Source: Acidobacteriota bacterium (GTDB lineage: Bacteria > Acidobacteriota > Terriglobia > Terriglobales > Acidobacteriaceae). From it: a DNA stretch of 64,000 bases. The stretch is taken from NCBI GenBank assembly GCA_023410055.1, contig JAEYQK010000066.1, positions 119,750 to 183,749 on the forward strand. The letters run 5' to 3'. Shown one piece after another: positions 34,201 to 43,700 of the stretch. The first letter of the stretch is position 1; each line of letters begins with the position of its first letter. The notes under the pieces were generated by a model, which saw only the letters and a program-made list of their open reading frames with translations, made no database searches and was not told where the DNA came from. Position numbers and translations under genes: made by a program.

Positions 34201-34558
34201 CCGCCCGCACTTGCACCTCTTCGTTCTCAGATCCCACGGCAAGGTGCGCCGCTACCGACGCTGTCTCATTGACATTCAGCGTTATGCCGTCCTGTATGTA
34301 CTTCTGAAATCCTTTCGCTGACACCTCCAGCCGATAGCGTCCGACCGGCAATTCAAGCACGACGTAACTTCCATTGCGATCGGTTGTCACTGAACGTGAG
34401 AACCCGGTATCCGTCTGCTGCGCTATTACCGCCGCACCTTGAACGAACGCGCCTGACGGATCCTGTACCGTTCCGCGAATACTTCCTGTGATCTGTTGAG
34501 CAACCGCACTCAAGGAAGCAAGCCACACCACCACCAAGACAGCTTGTAGTGCTTTCAT
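31244..34558 (-). CDS. Oar-like TonB-dependent receptor, carboxypeptidase-like N-terminus
   Basis: 1104 residues. Signal peptide, then a CarboxypepD_reg-like domain (ITGSIRGTVQDPSGAFVQGA) and a plug containing LPLNGRNFSQLGLLQPGV, NAEFGNSLGSTTNIVTKSG and VHGTLYEFLRNDAFDARNYF. The long barrel ends in VQFGLKYMF. This is the receptor class greatly expanded in Acidobacteria and thought to take up glycans or peptides. No ligand can be assigned. It lies 70 bases downstream of the deiodinase-like gene on the same strand but probably has its own promoter upstream. Confidence 0.9.
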   Translation of the reverse strand: MKALQAVLVVVWLASLSAVAQQITGSIRGTVQDPSGAFVQGAAVIAQQTDTGFSRSVTTDRNGSYVVLELPVGRYRLEVSAKGFQKYIQDGITLNVNETASVAAHLAVGSENEEVQVRADAELIEPTVSSLGKTVFERELLDLPLNGRNFSQLGLLQPGVVPLTPGLAEAGGSLRNGQAYAVNGQRPESNNFLIDGANNFNGVDGGFVLKPPVDAITEFRILTHNANAEFGNSLGSTTNIVTKSGSNTVHGTLYEFLRNDAFDARNYFAKTTEPLKQNQFGATIGGPIRKGRTFFFGFYEGFRNRQGETTLTTVPSLKQRQGDFSEMCTEGFSGGFCNNQQHQLFNVFANAPYPNNQLPSAQVNPISRQMLSFFPLPNAGTNLFSSTQTRREDYDQFGVKIDHRLTEHDALNFRYMISDGNRLDPLSPAGASVPGFPIGEEQRAQNFIVQETHTFSPTMVGVARFSFMRNKSLFGEHVNHTTPGSLGFQYESSLGAAVGPPFIQVNGYATVGDPITGPRRSYENVFDYSGSLSWVRGKHELKFGGGYQRQQINVLQGIATNGFFVFAPFPVTDAFASFLFGQPVFFLQAHGDFARGIRGNNLNGYAQDTFRVNSRLTINAGLRYELPFPYTEIHNRQTLWIPGRQSVVHPDAPAGLLYPGDPGVPAGLIPTFKKAFAPRLGVAWDVGGNGKWLVTSAYGIFFEPYYTGQGGPLQSPISAPPYLQTLQINLPNFADPFNGNPPVSGQFATPLTNLTLSPNLPLPYAQDWNLNLQHSFGNNFLFELGYVGTKGTKLPRFIEGNPAVFVPGSDSNGQPISNSSNADQRRLYSGCTLNDPPSRCVYSSAGLIAGISNSSYNALETSLRKRFSHGVAFLASYTWSKSIDDASSFNMNGSAAKPVAGENDLAQNPFDLAAERGRSLFDARHRFVFSYQWTLPFWSKPHGWYQQVLGGWQLNGIATVMSGTPFTVFDSHDVAAQGGAPEITGFSSQRPNLVGNPNSGPHRVDNWFNAAAFQALDPVANAGQFGTAGRNIVEGPGYANWDLSAVKNIRLTERQHVEFRTEFFNVLNHTNFRLPDSDISSPTFNHVLSAQSPRLVQFGLKYMF

Positions 34559-34923
34559 TCGATCTTCACCCCACAGAAGATTCGGTTAGTTGGCTGAAAT
34601 GTGGCAAGCGCGCTTGCGCCCCATGCGCAGACCCGCTGTGTCGCCACAGAGTAGCGGCATTATTCAGGAAAAAGAGAAGCAGGCGCAATAGTAGGAAAAT
34701 AGTAGGATCTGCTTTGCACTTTTCGAAGAAACGCATCCATGGATGCTGATCCAGAGTAGTAGATCGACATTATTGTCTGGCATAACTCACCTAAGTACTA
34801 TCCGTAGCCAAGGCTCGCAACAACCTGCGTTCGTTGACGCCTAAAACTAGTCTGGTTGCGTCGTCACCAAAAGATACATTGCCCCGGTGTTTTTATCGCT
34901 AGCAGCACTTATAGGAGATTGCA
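34559..34923. other. Divergent promoter region between two Oar-like receptor genes
   Basis: 365 bases without a supportable gene. The plus-strand receptor has a clear AGGAG seven bases before its ATG. No obvious palindromic operator was found. Confidence 0.4.
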
Positions 34924-37900
34924 ATGCGCCGACTCGCCCTCATGATTGCGCTTAGCGCGTGTATGTTCGGCACTCTCACGCTTCGTATTTTTGGTCAATC
35001 AAACAATTCGGTTGTGGAAGGTACGGTCGAAGACAAGACTCACTATGTTCTCACTGGCTCGAAGGTGACTCTCATTAACCGGGATACGGGAGGACAGCTC
35101 GTCACAACCACCAATGAGACCGGCACGTATGTGTTTCCGTCCGTTGCGCCCGGAGTTTACACGCTGCAAGTGTCGAGGGACGGATTCAAGTCGCATTCAA
35201 TCGCGGATTTTCGGGTGACCGTTTCACAACGCGTGACTCAGGATGTGGTTCTCGAAGTTGGTGCGGCCTCAGAGAGTGTTTTGGTGGAAGCTGACGGCTC
35301 CGTCGCTCTCCTTGAGCCAACCTCGAACGAGCTTGGCACGTTGATTGACCAGGTAAGCGTTCAGCAGTTGCCTCTGAACGGTCGCAATTTTCTGCAGTTG
35401 GGATTATTGTCCGGAGCTGCTCAGGACGCAGGCCCAACATCGTCTGACTTCGCGAGTCTTCAGGTGGGTCATGCGGATCGCACCATCATCATCAACGGGA
35501 ATGAGCAAGACCTCACCGGATACACGATTAATGGCATGTCAACCGCGGGAACTCGTCTGGGTCAGTCTTCAATGAACATGTCGGTTGCGGCGATAGATCA
35601 GTTCAAGATCCATCAGGGATTCTTCCTTCCTTCGGAAGGCTCCACCAGCGCGGGCACCGTCAGTGTGGTCACGAAATCTGGAGGCAATAAGCTACACGGA
35701 GAGCTCTTCGAGTTCATTCGCAACGGCGCATTCGATGCTCGGAACTACTTCGATAAAGCTGCCGAGCCTGGGGCATTTCGTAGAAATCAGTTTGGCGCCG
35801 CCATTAGTGGCCCAATTCGACAGAACAAGATGTTCTTCTTCGGGCACTACGAGGGACGTCGCCAGCTTCGCGCCGATAACGTAACGGTCACGGCCCCCAC
35901 GGCCGCCATGTTCAGGGGCGACTTCTCCGAACTGCTTCACCTGCCAACGCCGATCCAGCTCTACGATCCGAATACATACGATCCGGCCACCGGGAAGCGC
36001 CAGCCATTCGTGGGAAACATTATTCCGCAAGAGCGAATCAACGCGATGTCAAAGGCGCTGCTGGCCTACTATGTGCCAGCGAACACGTATGGCCCGATGA
36101 ACCTATCCGGGAATCCAAAGACGATTGATAACTACGATCAGTACGGCGGTCGGTTCGACATCGTTCTGAACCAGAAACATACTCTGTTCGCGCAGTATAC
36201 CCACGAGAATTCACCGACCATCAACGGAACGCTCTTCCCCAGCGGCGGCTATAGTTATCCACTCACTACCGACTTCGCTATGGTGCAAGTAGTCAGCAAC
36301 CTGAGGCCGAACATCGTAAACACATTCAGTTTCGGATGGGTACGCCCGGAAGTCTTCTATGCCGGCGATAAAGAGCCTGGGATACAGAGCGCGATAGGCT
36401 TCACCGGGACGGCAGACCCGAATGGAGTGCCGGGAATTTTTCTGGACGGCTTCGCTTCCTCGACGAATCCTCAGAATCCATCGTTCGGACGGAACCAGAG
36501 CACCATCGGTAACATCGACAACCAGTATCAGATGCACGAATCCCTTAGTGTTCTCAAGGGAAACCATGAGCTCAAGTTCGGTGGAGACCTTCGCTACGTC
36601 CGCACAGTGCAGGAAAGCTCTAACTTCTACGCGCGCGGCGGCGTCTGGTTCAGCTCGATCTATACCGCACAACTCGCACCGGATTCGACGGGAAAACTGG
36701 CTCCTGTAGCTGGTACGGGAAGCTCGTTTGCGGACTTCCTGCTAGGCATGCCGAAGAACGGAAGCGTTACCTCCATGCCGCGTACCCATTTCCGCTGGAC
36801 AGAGGTCATTCCCTACGCTCAGGACACATGGAAGATTCGCCCCAACGTCACAATCAACCTGGGACTTAGTTGGAATATGAACACTCCCCCGAACGCGGTC
36901 GGGAGTGACAGCAAGTATCCGCATGCATTCGACTTCGCGACGGGGAAAGTTCTCTACTCCGCGCTCGGTCAGGTCAGCCCTGAGATTTACAGCATCGACT
37001 TGAACAACTTCTCTCCTCGCGTCGGAATCGCGTGGCAGCCCAGTTTCTGGGAAGGAACCGTGATACGAGCTGGAGCAGGAGTCTACTATCCTCCGGTGAC
37101 CGCGCTCTATAACCTCTTTGCAATCACGGCGCCCGGGGTGTCTATTGTTCAGTCATTCACCAATAATCCCAACCAGCCCACCCCCGGCTACGTACTCGGC
37201 CAGAACGTATTTCCGCCGATGTCGCAGGTACCCATCACTCCCGAGTTTGCACAGAACGTTTCGGGAACACTCTTCGCCCTCGACACCAAGCTGCGGACCC
37301 CATACATCCAGCAATGGAGCATGGCTGTGCAGCACGCCTTCGGCAAGGGCACTCTCGTAGAGTTCGACTACATCGGTTCGCAATCTCGCAAGCTGCCCAT
37401 CCGGTGGAACGCGGATGATTGCTCGGTAGCCGACTCGCTTATTTGCGATCAGAGCGTCAGGCCCTACAAGCAATTCCCGTACATCTACATGGCCGCCAAC
37501 AAAGGCAGCGCCAGTTATAACGCCTTCGTCGCCAAGTTCCAGCAGCAGATGAAGGACTTGAGCTTCGTCGCGAACTACACCTGGTCGAAGGCGCTCACGA
37601 ACACCGTGCAGGGTGGTGCGCCCGTTGGTTTGAACCAGAGGGGCGTCTGCCTGAGCTGCGACAAAGGACTCGCCGGTTTCAATGTTCCTCACCGGCTTGT
37701 TGCCAGTGGTATCTACACTCTTCCCTTTGGCAAAGGCAAGAGATTCCTGAATGGAATTCCCTCATCGTTGAACCAACTGATCGGCGGATGGAGCGTGAAC
37801 ACCATCGCCACCTTCTCGAAGGGAAATCCATTCTCAGTATTAGCGGCTACGAGCACGGCTATGGACCCGATGACTCACTACCGGGCCAATCAACTGTGCG

Positions 37901-38235
37901 ACGGAAGATCGACATTGACGAACACGGACGTGCGCACGAATGGTGGGTACTGGTTCGACACCTCGTGCTTCGCAAAGCCGGCTGCTAACTATTTTGGGGA
38001 TTCCAGGCCGAACATCATCACGGGCCCTGGAATCAACAACTGGGACATCGGGATGGAGAAACTGTTCGCGCTGAGAGAAACAATGAATCTGCAGTTCCGC
38101 GCAGAGGCGTTCAACGCCTTCAATCACGCTCAGTTCCTGAATCCCTCCAGCACAATGACCGATGCGAACTTCGGCCGGATCACGACAGCTCGGGCTGCCA
38201 GAGAGATGCAGTTTGGCCTAAAGCTGCTTTGGTAA
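34924..38235 (+). CDS. Oar-like TonB-dependent receptor
   Basis: 1103 residues with the same architecture as its divergent neighbour. Signal peptide to about residue 28, a carboxypeptidase-like domain (VVEGTVEDKTHYVLTGSKV), plug segments LPLNGRNFLQLGLLSGA and GTVSVVTKSGGNKLHGELF, and a barrel ending MQFGLKLLW. The two are clearly homologous but diverged, so this is not a recent duplication. A 10-bp hairpin follows the stop. Confidence 0.9.
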   Translation: MRRLALMIALSACMFGTLTLRIFGQSNNSVVEGTVEDKTHYVLTGSKVTLINRDTGGQLVTTTNETGTYVFPSVAPGVYTLQVSRDGFKSHSIADFRVTVSQRVTQDVVLEVGAASESVLVEADGSVALLEPTSNELGTLIDQVSVQQLPLNGRNFLQLGLLSGAAQDAGPTSSDFASLQVGHADRTIIINGNEQDLTGYTINGMSTAGTRLGQSSMNMSVAAIDQFKIHQGFFLPSEGSTSAGTVSVVTKSGGNKLHGELFEFIRNGAFDARNYFDKAAEPGAFRRNQFGAAISGPIRQNKMFFFGHYEGRRQLRADNVTVTAPTAAMFRGDFSELLHLPTPIQLYDPNTYDPATGKRQPFVGNIIPQERINAMSKALLAYYVPANTYGPMNLSGNPKTIDNYDQYGGRFDIVLNQKHTLFAQYTHENSPTINGTLFPSGGYSYPLTTDFAMVQVVSNLRPNIVNTFSFGWVRPEVFYAGDKEPGIQSAIGFTGTADPNGVPGIFLDGFASSTNPQNPSFGRNQSTIGNIDNQYQMHESLSVLKGNHELKFGGDLRYVRTVQESSNFYARGGVWFSSIYTAQLAPDSTGKLAPVAGTGSSFADFLLGMPKNGSVTSMPRTHFRWTEVIPYAQDTWKIRPNVTINLGLSWNMNTPPNAVGSDSKYPHAFDFATGKVLYSALGQVSPEIYSIDLNNFSPRVGIAWQPSFWEGTVIRAGAGVYYPPVTALYNLFAITAPGVSIVQSFTNNPNQPTPGYVLGQNVFPPMSQVPITPEFAQNVSGTLFALDTKLRTPYIQQWSMAVQHAFGKGTLVEFDYIGSQSRKLPIRWNADDCSVADSLICDQSVRPYKQFPYIYMAANKGSASYNAFVAKFQQQMKDLSFVANYTWSKALTNTVQGGAPVGLNQRGVCLSCDKGLAGFNVPHRLVASGIYTLPFGKGKRFLNGIPSSLNQLIGGWSVNTIATFSKGNPFSVLAATSTAMDPMTHYRANQLCDGRSTLTNTDVRTNGGYWFDTSCFAKPAANYFGDSRPNIITGPGINNWDIGMEKLFALRETMNLQFRAEAFNAFNHAQFLNPSSTMTDANFGRITTARAAREMQFGLKLLW

Positions 38236-38250
38236 GTTCAGTGAATTGAT

Positions 38251-38285
38251 AGTCCCACTCGGGCGGGTTTTGCTTGAGTGGGACT
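38251..38285 (+). terminator. Hairpin after the Oar-like receptor gene
   Basis: AGTCCCACTC and GAGTGGGACT pair perfectly over 10 bp with a 15-base loop, 16 bases after the stop. It lacks a U tract. Confidence 0.5.
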
Positions 38286-38405
38286 CTCTCGCGAAGAGCT
38301 GCACGAGATGGAACGAACACAACTTTAGCAACCTCCAATGGGTGATTCGGTGGTACGATTCCGGAAGTCTATCTGAGTTCTTGATCGGTCTTAACGGAGA
38401 AGGTA

Positions 38406-38930
38406 ATGCGAGCTTGCCGTAGACAGCAGGTAATCCGTGTTCTCGTCTTTTTGGTTCTCACGACAGCTTGTTGTCTTTCGCAATCGCAAACTGATTCTCA
38501 CGGCCAACTCGCTCTGATTGTTGCCCCTTCCGCTTCCAGTGTGAATTATGCCAGCCGTTCAGGACAAACTGAACTCACTTACACCGTTCAAGAGCCGTAT
38601 CCTGCGGAGCAGACACTCCGGTTCATTGAAGACACATTGCGTAGCCGGAACTGGAAACCGCTCAAGAATGACGTCGCAGCGAACACCCGCACTTCGCATG
38701 AAAGTGAATGGACCAGCTACGAGAATGCAACCTGTCTTGCGACGCGAACGATTCACCAGTGGGTCAGTACGTGGGAAGATGATGGGCATAACCTGGTGCG
38801 ATACACGCTTCGCTATGTAGAGAAGAGTACGGACTCACAGGACGAAAATGCGCCTGCTCAACTTCAGGTTTCCGCGGTCTATATGCCCGTTGGGTTGGCC
38901 CGTCCAGTGACGCACCTCAGACCTCATTGA
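38406..38930 (+). CDS. Secreted protein of unknown function
   Basis: 174 residues. Residues 1-28 form a signal peptide (VIRVLVFLVLTTACCLSQSQ). The mature part is hydrophilic and has a QTLRFIEDTLRSRNWKP segment. No family is recognised. The purine-rich gagaaggta upstream supports the start. It stands alone. Confidence 0.6.
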   Translation: MRACRRQQVIRVLVFLVLTTACCLSQSQTDSHGQLALIVAPSASSVNYASRSGQTELTYTVQEPYPAEQTLRFIEDTLRSRNWKPLKNDVAANTRTSHESEWTSYENATCLATRTIHQWVSTWEDDGHNLVRYTLRYVEKSTDSQDENAPAQLQVSAVYMPVGLARPVTHLRPH

Positions 38931-39149
38931 ATCTAGGCCGTCCCGGTCTGTGGGGACTCTTCTCCCAGAACATCGCCACGAAACTGAGGGGACCTTTACC
39001 GAAGATGCGCCCCTTGCTCTTTTCCCCTGTGTCCCCCGACCAGTTAATGGGCACTTTGACTGTGTGGGTACCGCGCTTAATTGAGATTCCTGCCGCATCG
39101 ACCAGTTCTCCCGGCCCAACACACGAGCCGGGGTTGTTTCAACAAGTAA

Positions 39150-39344
39150 TGCCTCGAGATATCAGTCCACGTCGTCGGTGCTGCGCAAGATGCGGATCAA
39201 GCAGCACAGCGTTACGATGATGCGATCTCAATCGGGAAGAGTTTCACGGAACGGTTTCCTGAAAGCGGGTCGAACGACCGCATTTTTGCTCAGATTGCCT
39301 TCTCGTATTTGGAGAAAGCAAAGAACGAGCGGAACAAGAGATAA
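39150..39344 (+). pseudogene. TPR-like gene fragment without a start
   Basis: The frame between stops at 39147 and 39342 reads ADQAAQRYDDAISIGKSF, then RFPESGSNDRIFAQIAFSYL. This is helical TPR-like sequence ending in a natural-looking basic tail. No start codon or ribosome site exists. It is probably the 3' end of a decayed gene. The rest of 38931-39519 holds a palindromic repeat and nothing else recognised. Confidence 0.45.
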
Positions 39345-39354
39345 CGACGTGTCC

Positions 39355-39393
39355 GAGCGCACCCTCCCTTGAAGAGGAAGGGTGCGGCACCCC
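39355..39393. repeat. Dispersed palindromic repeat, copy 1
   Basis: gagcgcaccctcccttgaag followed by aggaagggtgcggcaccc. A near-identical copy lies at 63227-63266. The stem is CGCACCCT with AGGGTGCG. Confidence 0.7.
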
Positions 39394-39519
39394 TATCTTT
39401 TCTTCCAAGAATCACTGCCGTAAAGAGTGGCACCCAGACGTCTTGGGACCACAAAGCCCCTGCATGGATTGGGATTCATGTCAGGCCGGGGCACCCGGCG
39501 CTACGGCGTTTCGCGCTAG

Positions 39520-39732
39520 CTAAGCCGCCCTTTCTAGTACAGAAGCTGTATCTCTCCGCAAAACTCGATTAACTGGCGAATAACGGCTTATCGCCGTGGC
39601 AAGTTCGGCTCCGCCAATACTGAAGCCGAGTGCCTTTATCCAGCCACGCTTTGCGAACAGGCCCATGGTGATCCCCGCGCTGGCGATCATGAATCTCACT
39701 GTTTGGTCTTTGCCACCGACGTTACGCTTCAT
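39520..39732 (-). CDS. DUF2892-like small inner-membrane protein
   Basis: 70 residues starting MKRNVGGKDQTVRFMIASAG, the usual DUF2892 opening, with two hydrophobic stretches. The start is fixed by GGAGGAAGTA before the ATG at 39732. Function is unknown; members are often fused to or near rhodanese and sulfur genes, none of which are seen here. It lacks the Cys of many relatives. Confidence 0.65.
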   Translation of the reverse strand: MKRNVGGKDQTVRFMIASAGITMGLFAKRGWIKALGFSIGGAELATAISRYSPVNRVLRRDTASVLERAA

Positions 39733-39810
39733 TACTTCCTCCGGCCAAAGCATGTGCTCGTATATTGATGCGGCGTGGAGATACCACGCCGCCCTTCCGA
39801 CCGGGCCAGG

Positions 39811-39975
39811 CTAGCTCTTTTTTGCCGTTACCGGCGTAAATGCCGCTGCCATCTGATGCACTCTGTCACTGCCGCAATTTGGGCAAACAATGGTTTCTTC
39901 ATCGTGTTCGCGAATGGTGATGACTTTTTCGAATTCTTTCTGGCATGCTTCGCAGAAGTACTCGTAAGTTGGCAT
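39811..39975 (-). CDS. FmdB-family zinc-ribbon protein
   Basis: 54 residues: MPTYEYFCEACQKEFEKVI, then VCPNCGSDRVHQM. Two CxxC pairs form a zinc ribbon with the standard PTYEYxC start of the FmdB family. GAGAGGTG lies just upstream of the ATG. Function is not established; it is often linked to stress or regulation. Confidence 0.85.
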   Translation of the reverse strand: MPTYEYFCEACQKEFEKVITIREHDEETIVCPNCGSDRVHQMAAAFTPVTAKKS

Positions 39976-40008
39976 AAGACACCTCTCACTTGAGTTCCAA
40001 CCGCTGCT

Positions 40009-40209
40009 CTACGCGGCTTTCTCGGTCTGAAGCGTTGTTGTCTGGTTCGGTTCAATGTCGAGCACGGCGGAAACGATTGAGTCGTCAACGCCAAGATTTA
40101 GCAGCCATCGCTCTAGCTCGGAGTCGTCCACTCCGTAGCGATTGCCGCCGCTCGTGACTATGGAGTAAGTGCGGTGGTTTGAGGGCAATCGGGTTATCTG
40201 CAACCGCAT
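40009..40209 (-). CDS. Small conserved-looking protein of unknown function
   Basis: 66 residues with alternating beta then helix character (MRLQITRLPSNHRTYSIVT, then DDSELERWLLNLGVDD). GAGGTGT precedes the ATG by eight bases. It lies 33 bases upstream of the zinc-ribbon gene on the same strand, so they may share a transcript. No family recognised. Confidence 0.55.
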   Translation of the reverse strand: MRLQITRLPSNHRTYSIVTSGGNRYGVDDSELERWLLNLGVDDSIVSAVLDIEPNQTTTLQTEKAA

Positions 40210-40420
40210 AGCGTTACACCTCGGAAAGACATTATCTTCCCCATTCAGGTCGGGTGCGCTACTCTCCTCTGCATCAAACTAAAGTTGGGCGGCGAACTGG
40301 CATGGCGGGGAGCTTACGACGGTAACGTAACTAGGTAGATTGTTTTGTTGTTCCAGAACTGAAAAGAGCGTAAACGGATAGTAGCAAGTCTGCTACAGAC
40401 TGCTCGTGGACTGCGACGGC

Positions 40421-40535
40421 GAGGGCACCCGTCAGAGCCGCGAGAATTTCCTCAGAACCCGAACAGGGTAAAGGAGGGTAGCGTAGCGACGGAAAGCCAA
40501 TACTCGACAAATCTCAGCCTTGTTGCCGTGCCCTC
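40421..40535 (+). ncRNA. Structured RNA candidate, class unknown
   Basis: The ends GAGGGCAC (40421-40428) and GTGCCCTC (40528-40535) pair perfectly. Inside, CGTC/GACG, CCTC/GAGG and ACCC/GGGT nest around a GAACA-type loop. No coding frame on the plus strand spans it, and a strong intrinsic terminator follows at 40562. I could not match it to TPP, glycine, cobalamin, SRP or RNase P consensus. Confidence 0.45.
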
Positions 40536-40561
40536 AAACGGCGCTTGATGTCCACCAATAC

Positions 40562-40605
40562 AGCCGGGCGCATTCAACCATGAATGCACCCGGCTTTATT
40601 TTGTT
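40562..40605 (+). terminator. Intrinsic terminator after RNA candidate
   Basis: A 15-bp stem with one mismatch (AGCCGGGCGCATTCA, loop ACCA) is followed by TTATTTTGTT. This is a textbook rho-independent terminator with no gene upstream on the plus strand. Confidence 0.85.
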
Positions 40606-40691
40606 CAGAATGCGCGGTTCGCTGGCGCCTTACTCCATCAGTTGTGAGCAGGAACTCGTCTCCGATATCGAAATGCACGCGTATAAATAGG

Positions 40692-40723
40692 ACTCCCTGG
40701 CGAACTTGTGTCCGCCAGGGAGT
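40692..40723. terminator. Hairpin downstream of minus-strand receptor gene
   Basis: ACTCCCTGGCG and CGCCAGGGAGT, an 11-bp perfect stem, 44 bases beyond the receptor stop. A second hairpin (CATGATCGG/CCGATCATG) lies between the two. Confidence 0.55.
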
Positions 40724-40766
40724 TTGTTGTCATGATCGGGTTGTTCCGATCATGGGGTTACGCAGA

Positions 40767-43700
40767 CTAGAACGAGAGGCGGCCACCGAGTTGGAAGATA
40801 CGCGGATCAGCTGCCGCGTTGATCTTGCCGAAGTTGGTCGGGTCGCCAACGCTCGTGTTCACACCGGTGTACTGGGTATGGTTGAAGGTATTGAACGACT
40901 CTGCGCGGAACTCGAAGCCCACTCTTTCAGTGAACTGGAAGTTCTTAAACAGAGAGATGTTGAAGTTGTTGCGTCCGGGTCCAATCACCGCGCCACGAGG
41001 CGAATTGCCCCATATCAGGGCTTCCGTAGTGGGATTGTTCTGACGGAACGAGGATGTGGTGAACCACTGGTTCTTCAGCTTCGGATAACCAACTTCGCTC
41101 ACCTGGAACGCGTGGTTGGTGGTACCGCCACCGAAGCCAAGGTTGTCCTGGCCGTTATTGATAGTCAGCGGGTTGCCGGAGCTGAACAGCGTTACGCCGG
41201 ACAGAGTCCATCCGCCCAACGCAGTCTTGGCGAACTTGTTGTCCGACTTGCGGAAGAACGGAACGTTGTAGACGTAAGTGATGTTGACGACATGACGGCG
41301 ATCGAAACCCGACGTGCCCCAGTTATAGGCCTTGTCGTACGGGTTGTCGAGGTTATTGAACAGGTCGCCATCAACAAGGTCGAAACCATGAGCATAAGTC
41401 CATGAACCGCCCAGGTTCATGTTGTGCCATGAACTGGTTCTCACGCTGAACTGCATTGAGTTGTAGTGAGCGTTGGCGGCGTTTTCGACCAGGTTAATGT
41501 TGCCCCAGCCCTGATACGGCCGGTAGAGGTTGGCGTTCTGGTTGCCGCCACCGGTGCAAGCGCTACCGCAGACTAGCAGGCGGTTCGCTGTATCGCTGGG
41601 ATTCAAACCGTTGACCTCTACCGTGTCCGTTTGGTGATAGGAGGTGTTGCCTACGTACGACAGGCTCACCACGGCCTTGCCACCGAGATCGTGCTGGATG
41701 CCAAGGTTGTACTGGATCGTGGTTGGAATGTCGTGCTTCAGCGTCGCACCGGTAATGCCGGAAACAGCGTAGGCTGCGGCCGAAGTTGCGCCCGTGTCCC
41801 ATGTAGTTCTCGGGTCACTCAGGAAAATGTTGTTCACGGTGGGATTGTTGGTAAACGGAACGTTGTTCATCATGTTGTACTGTTCGTTGCCTGCGGTACG
41901 TTCATAGAACATACCAAAGCCGCCGCGCAGCACGGTGCCCTTGCCCGTCATGTCGTAAGCAAAACCGACGCGAGGAGCAAACGTCTTCCAAGTGTTGTCG
42001 ACCATTCCCTTCGGAATGCCGTTCTTGCCAGCGATCCCAATGCCGTTCATGTAGAACGGGATGTCGGACAAAGGAACGCCCGGGACCTTCGTGAATCCCG
42101 CCCCAGCCACAACGAGGGCGTTTCCGTTAGGATTGCCATTACCGTCGAGGGCGAACGTCGGCGCATTCGCAGGATTGTACAGTTCGGGATAGAAGTTGGA
42201 CAGACGGCCGTTCTGGTCATAAGCGGGAGGGACGCCTTCCCAACGAACGCCCAGGTTAAGAGTCAGCTTCTTGGTGACCTTCCAGTCATCAATGGCATAG
42301 AGGTTGTAGGTTCTGGCAGCGATGTTGACTGCGTCATAGTACTGAGGTTGGGTATAGGTTCCGCCATAGCCAAGCAGGAAATCCAAATAACCCAAGTTTG
42401 TGGCACCCCCAAAGAAGCCCCAGGCCCCACCGACATTGTTTGCGGTGAACTGCACTTTCTTGTTCCACATGAAGCCGCCGCCAAACCGGAAGCTATGTGC
42501 ACCGCGGCTCCAGGAAACGTCGTCTTTGAATTGATAGCTACGCCATGTATTGGACCAAGGATAGCGGCCGAGATTGTAGTTCATACCGAAGGCGCCGCTG
42601 TTTCCATTGCCAACATTGACGTCTGCCAGCTTATTGATCTTGTTAACCGAGCTGAAGAACTGAGGCGCGGTCCAACCCGAGAAGATGTTCCAAGTGACGT
42701 TCGAGCCGGCATTGTCATTAATTGCAGGATCGATGGTGAGGTTGTTGCCGTTGGTGTTGAACGTGATTTCGTTCAACAGCGTTGGGCTAATCGCATAAGT
42801 AGCGTGCACGACGCCGGACCAGGAAGGAACCTTTGCATCCGTTCCAACGTTGGGGTAGGTCATGCCGCCCCAAAGCGGGGTTGGCAGGTGTTGAAGGCCG
42901 TTATCCCAGATCAGGTGGCCCATGACGGTCCATTTGTCGCTGAACTGGCGGTCGATGCGGACAGCTTCCTCACGGTAAATGTCCCTCGTGCTCGCATCAG
43001 CGTAGTACGAAGGCTGTCCGCTGTTGTTTGTCGAGTTGGCAGTCGGGAAAATGCCGGATGCCAAAAAGGCCCTGGCAATGTTGCTACCCGTGTTACCCGT
43101 GAAGAGGGCAGTAGGAATCAGTAACCTTGTCGGAGCGCCATCCACGATGGGATTGAGGACTGCGCCCGGAGTATAGGTGGAAAGACCATACGCGGTCCTC
43201 CATCGCGTTTGCTCATCGAGGGAAAGGTTTGAAGGCATTTTGACAGGCTTGGGGAGATGCGTGGTGTTATCCAGCCCCACTAGATCGGTCAGGTCCACAA
43301 ATGGGCCGCTAAGATCCATCTGAGCTGCCGTGAGCGCTCGGTTGTTGCTGGTCGCGCCTGTCTTTCTGCGACGCCATTCCATGTTGTAGAAGAAGAACGT
43401 CTTCGGATCCTTCGCCTTCGGGTTCAACGGTCCGCCGAAGTTGAAGCCCCAAGCGTTGTAGCGCATCACAGGCTTTTTCGCATTCCAAGGGGTCGAGTTG
43501 TTCTTCGATGCCCAGGAGAACGCGTTGAAGAAGTCGTTGCGAGCGTACTCCCAGGCAGAGCCGTGATACTTCGTGGTGCCCTGCTTGAGAGCCATGGTGA
43601 TCATGCCGCCCGAAGCGTTGCCCAGGTCAGCGCTGTAGTTGCTGGTTGAAACCTTGAATTCCTGGATTGCGTCTTGTGACGGAGCGACGATCAGGATGCC

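Noticed and set aside
40421..40535. Structured RNA as a TPP or glycine riboswitch
   Set aside because: Only short stretches look similar; the conserved core motifs are not in the right order and no matching gene is downstream on the plus strand.
41631..43124. 497-codon plus-strand open frame
   Set aside because: It is antisense to the Oar-like receptor, whose protein motifs are clear; no domain is recognisable.
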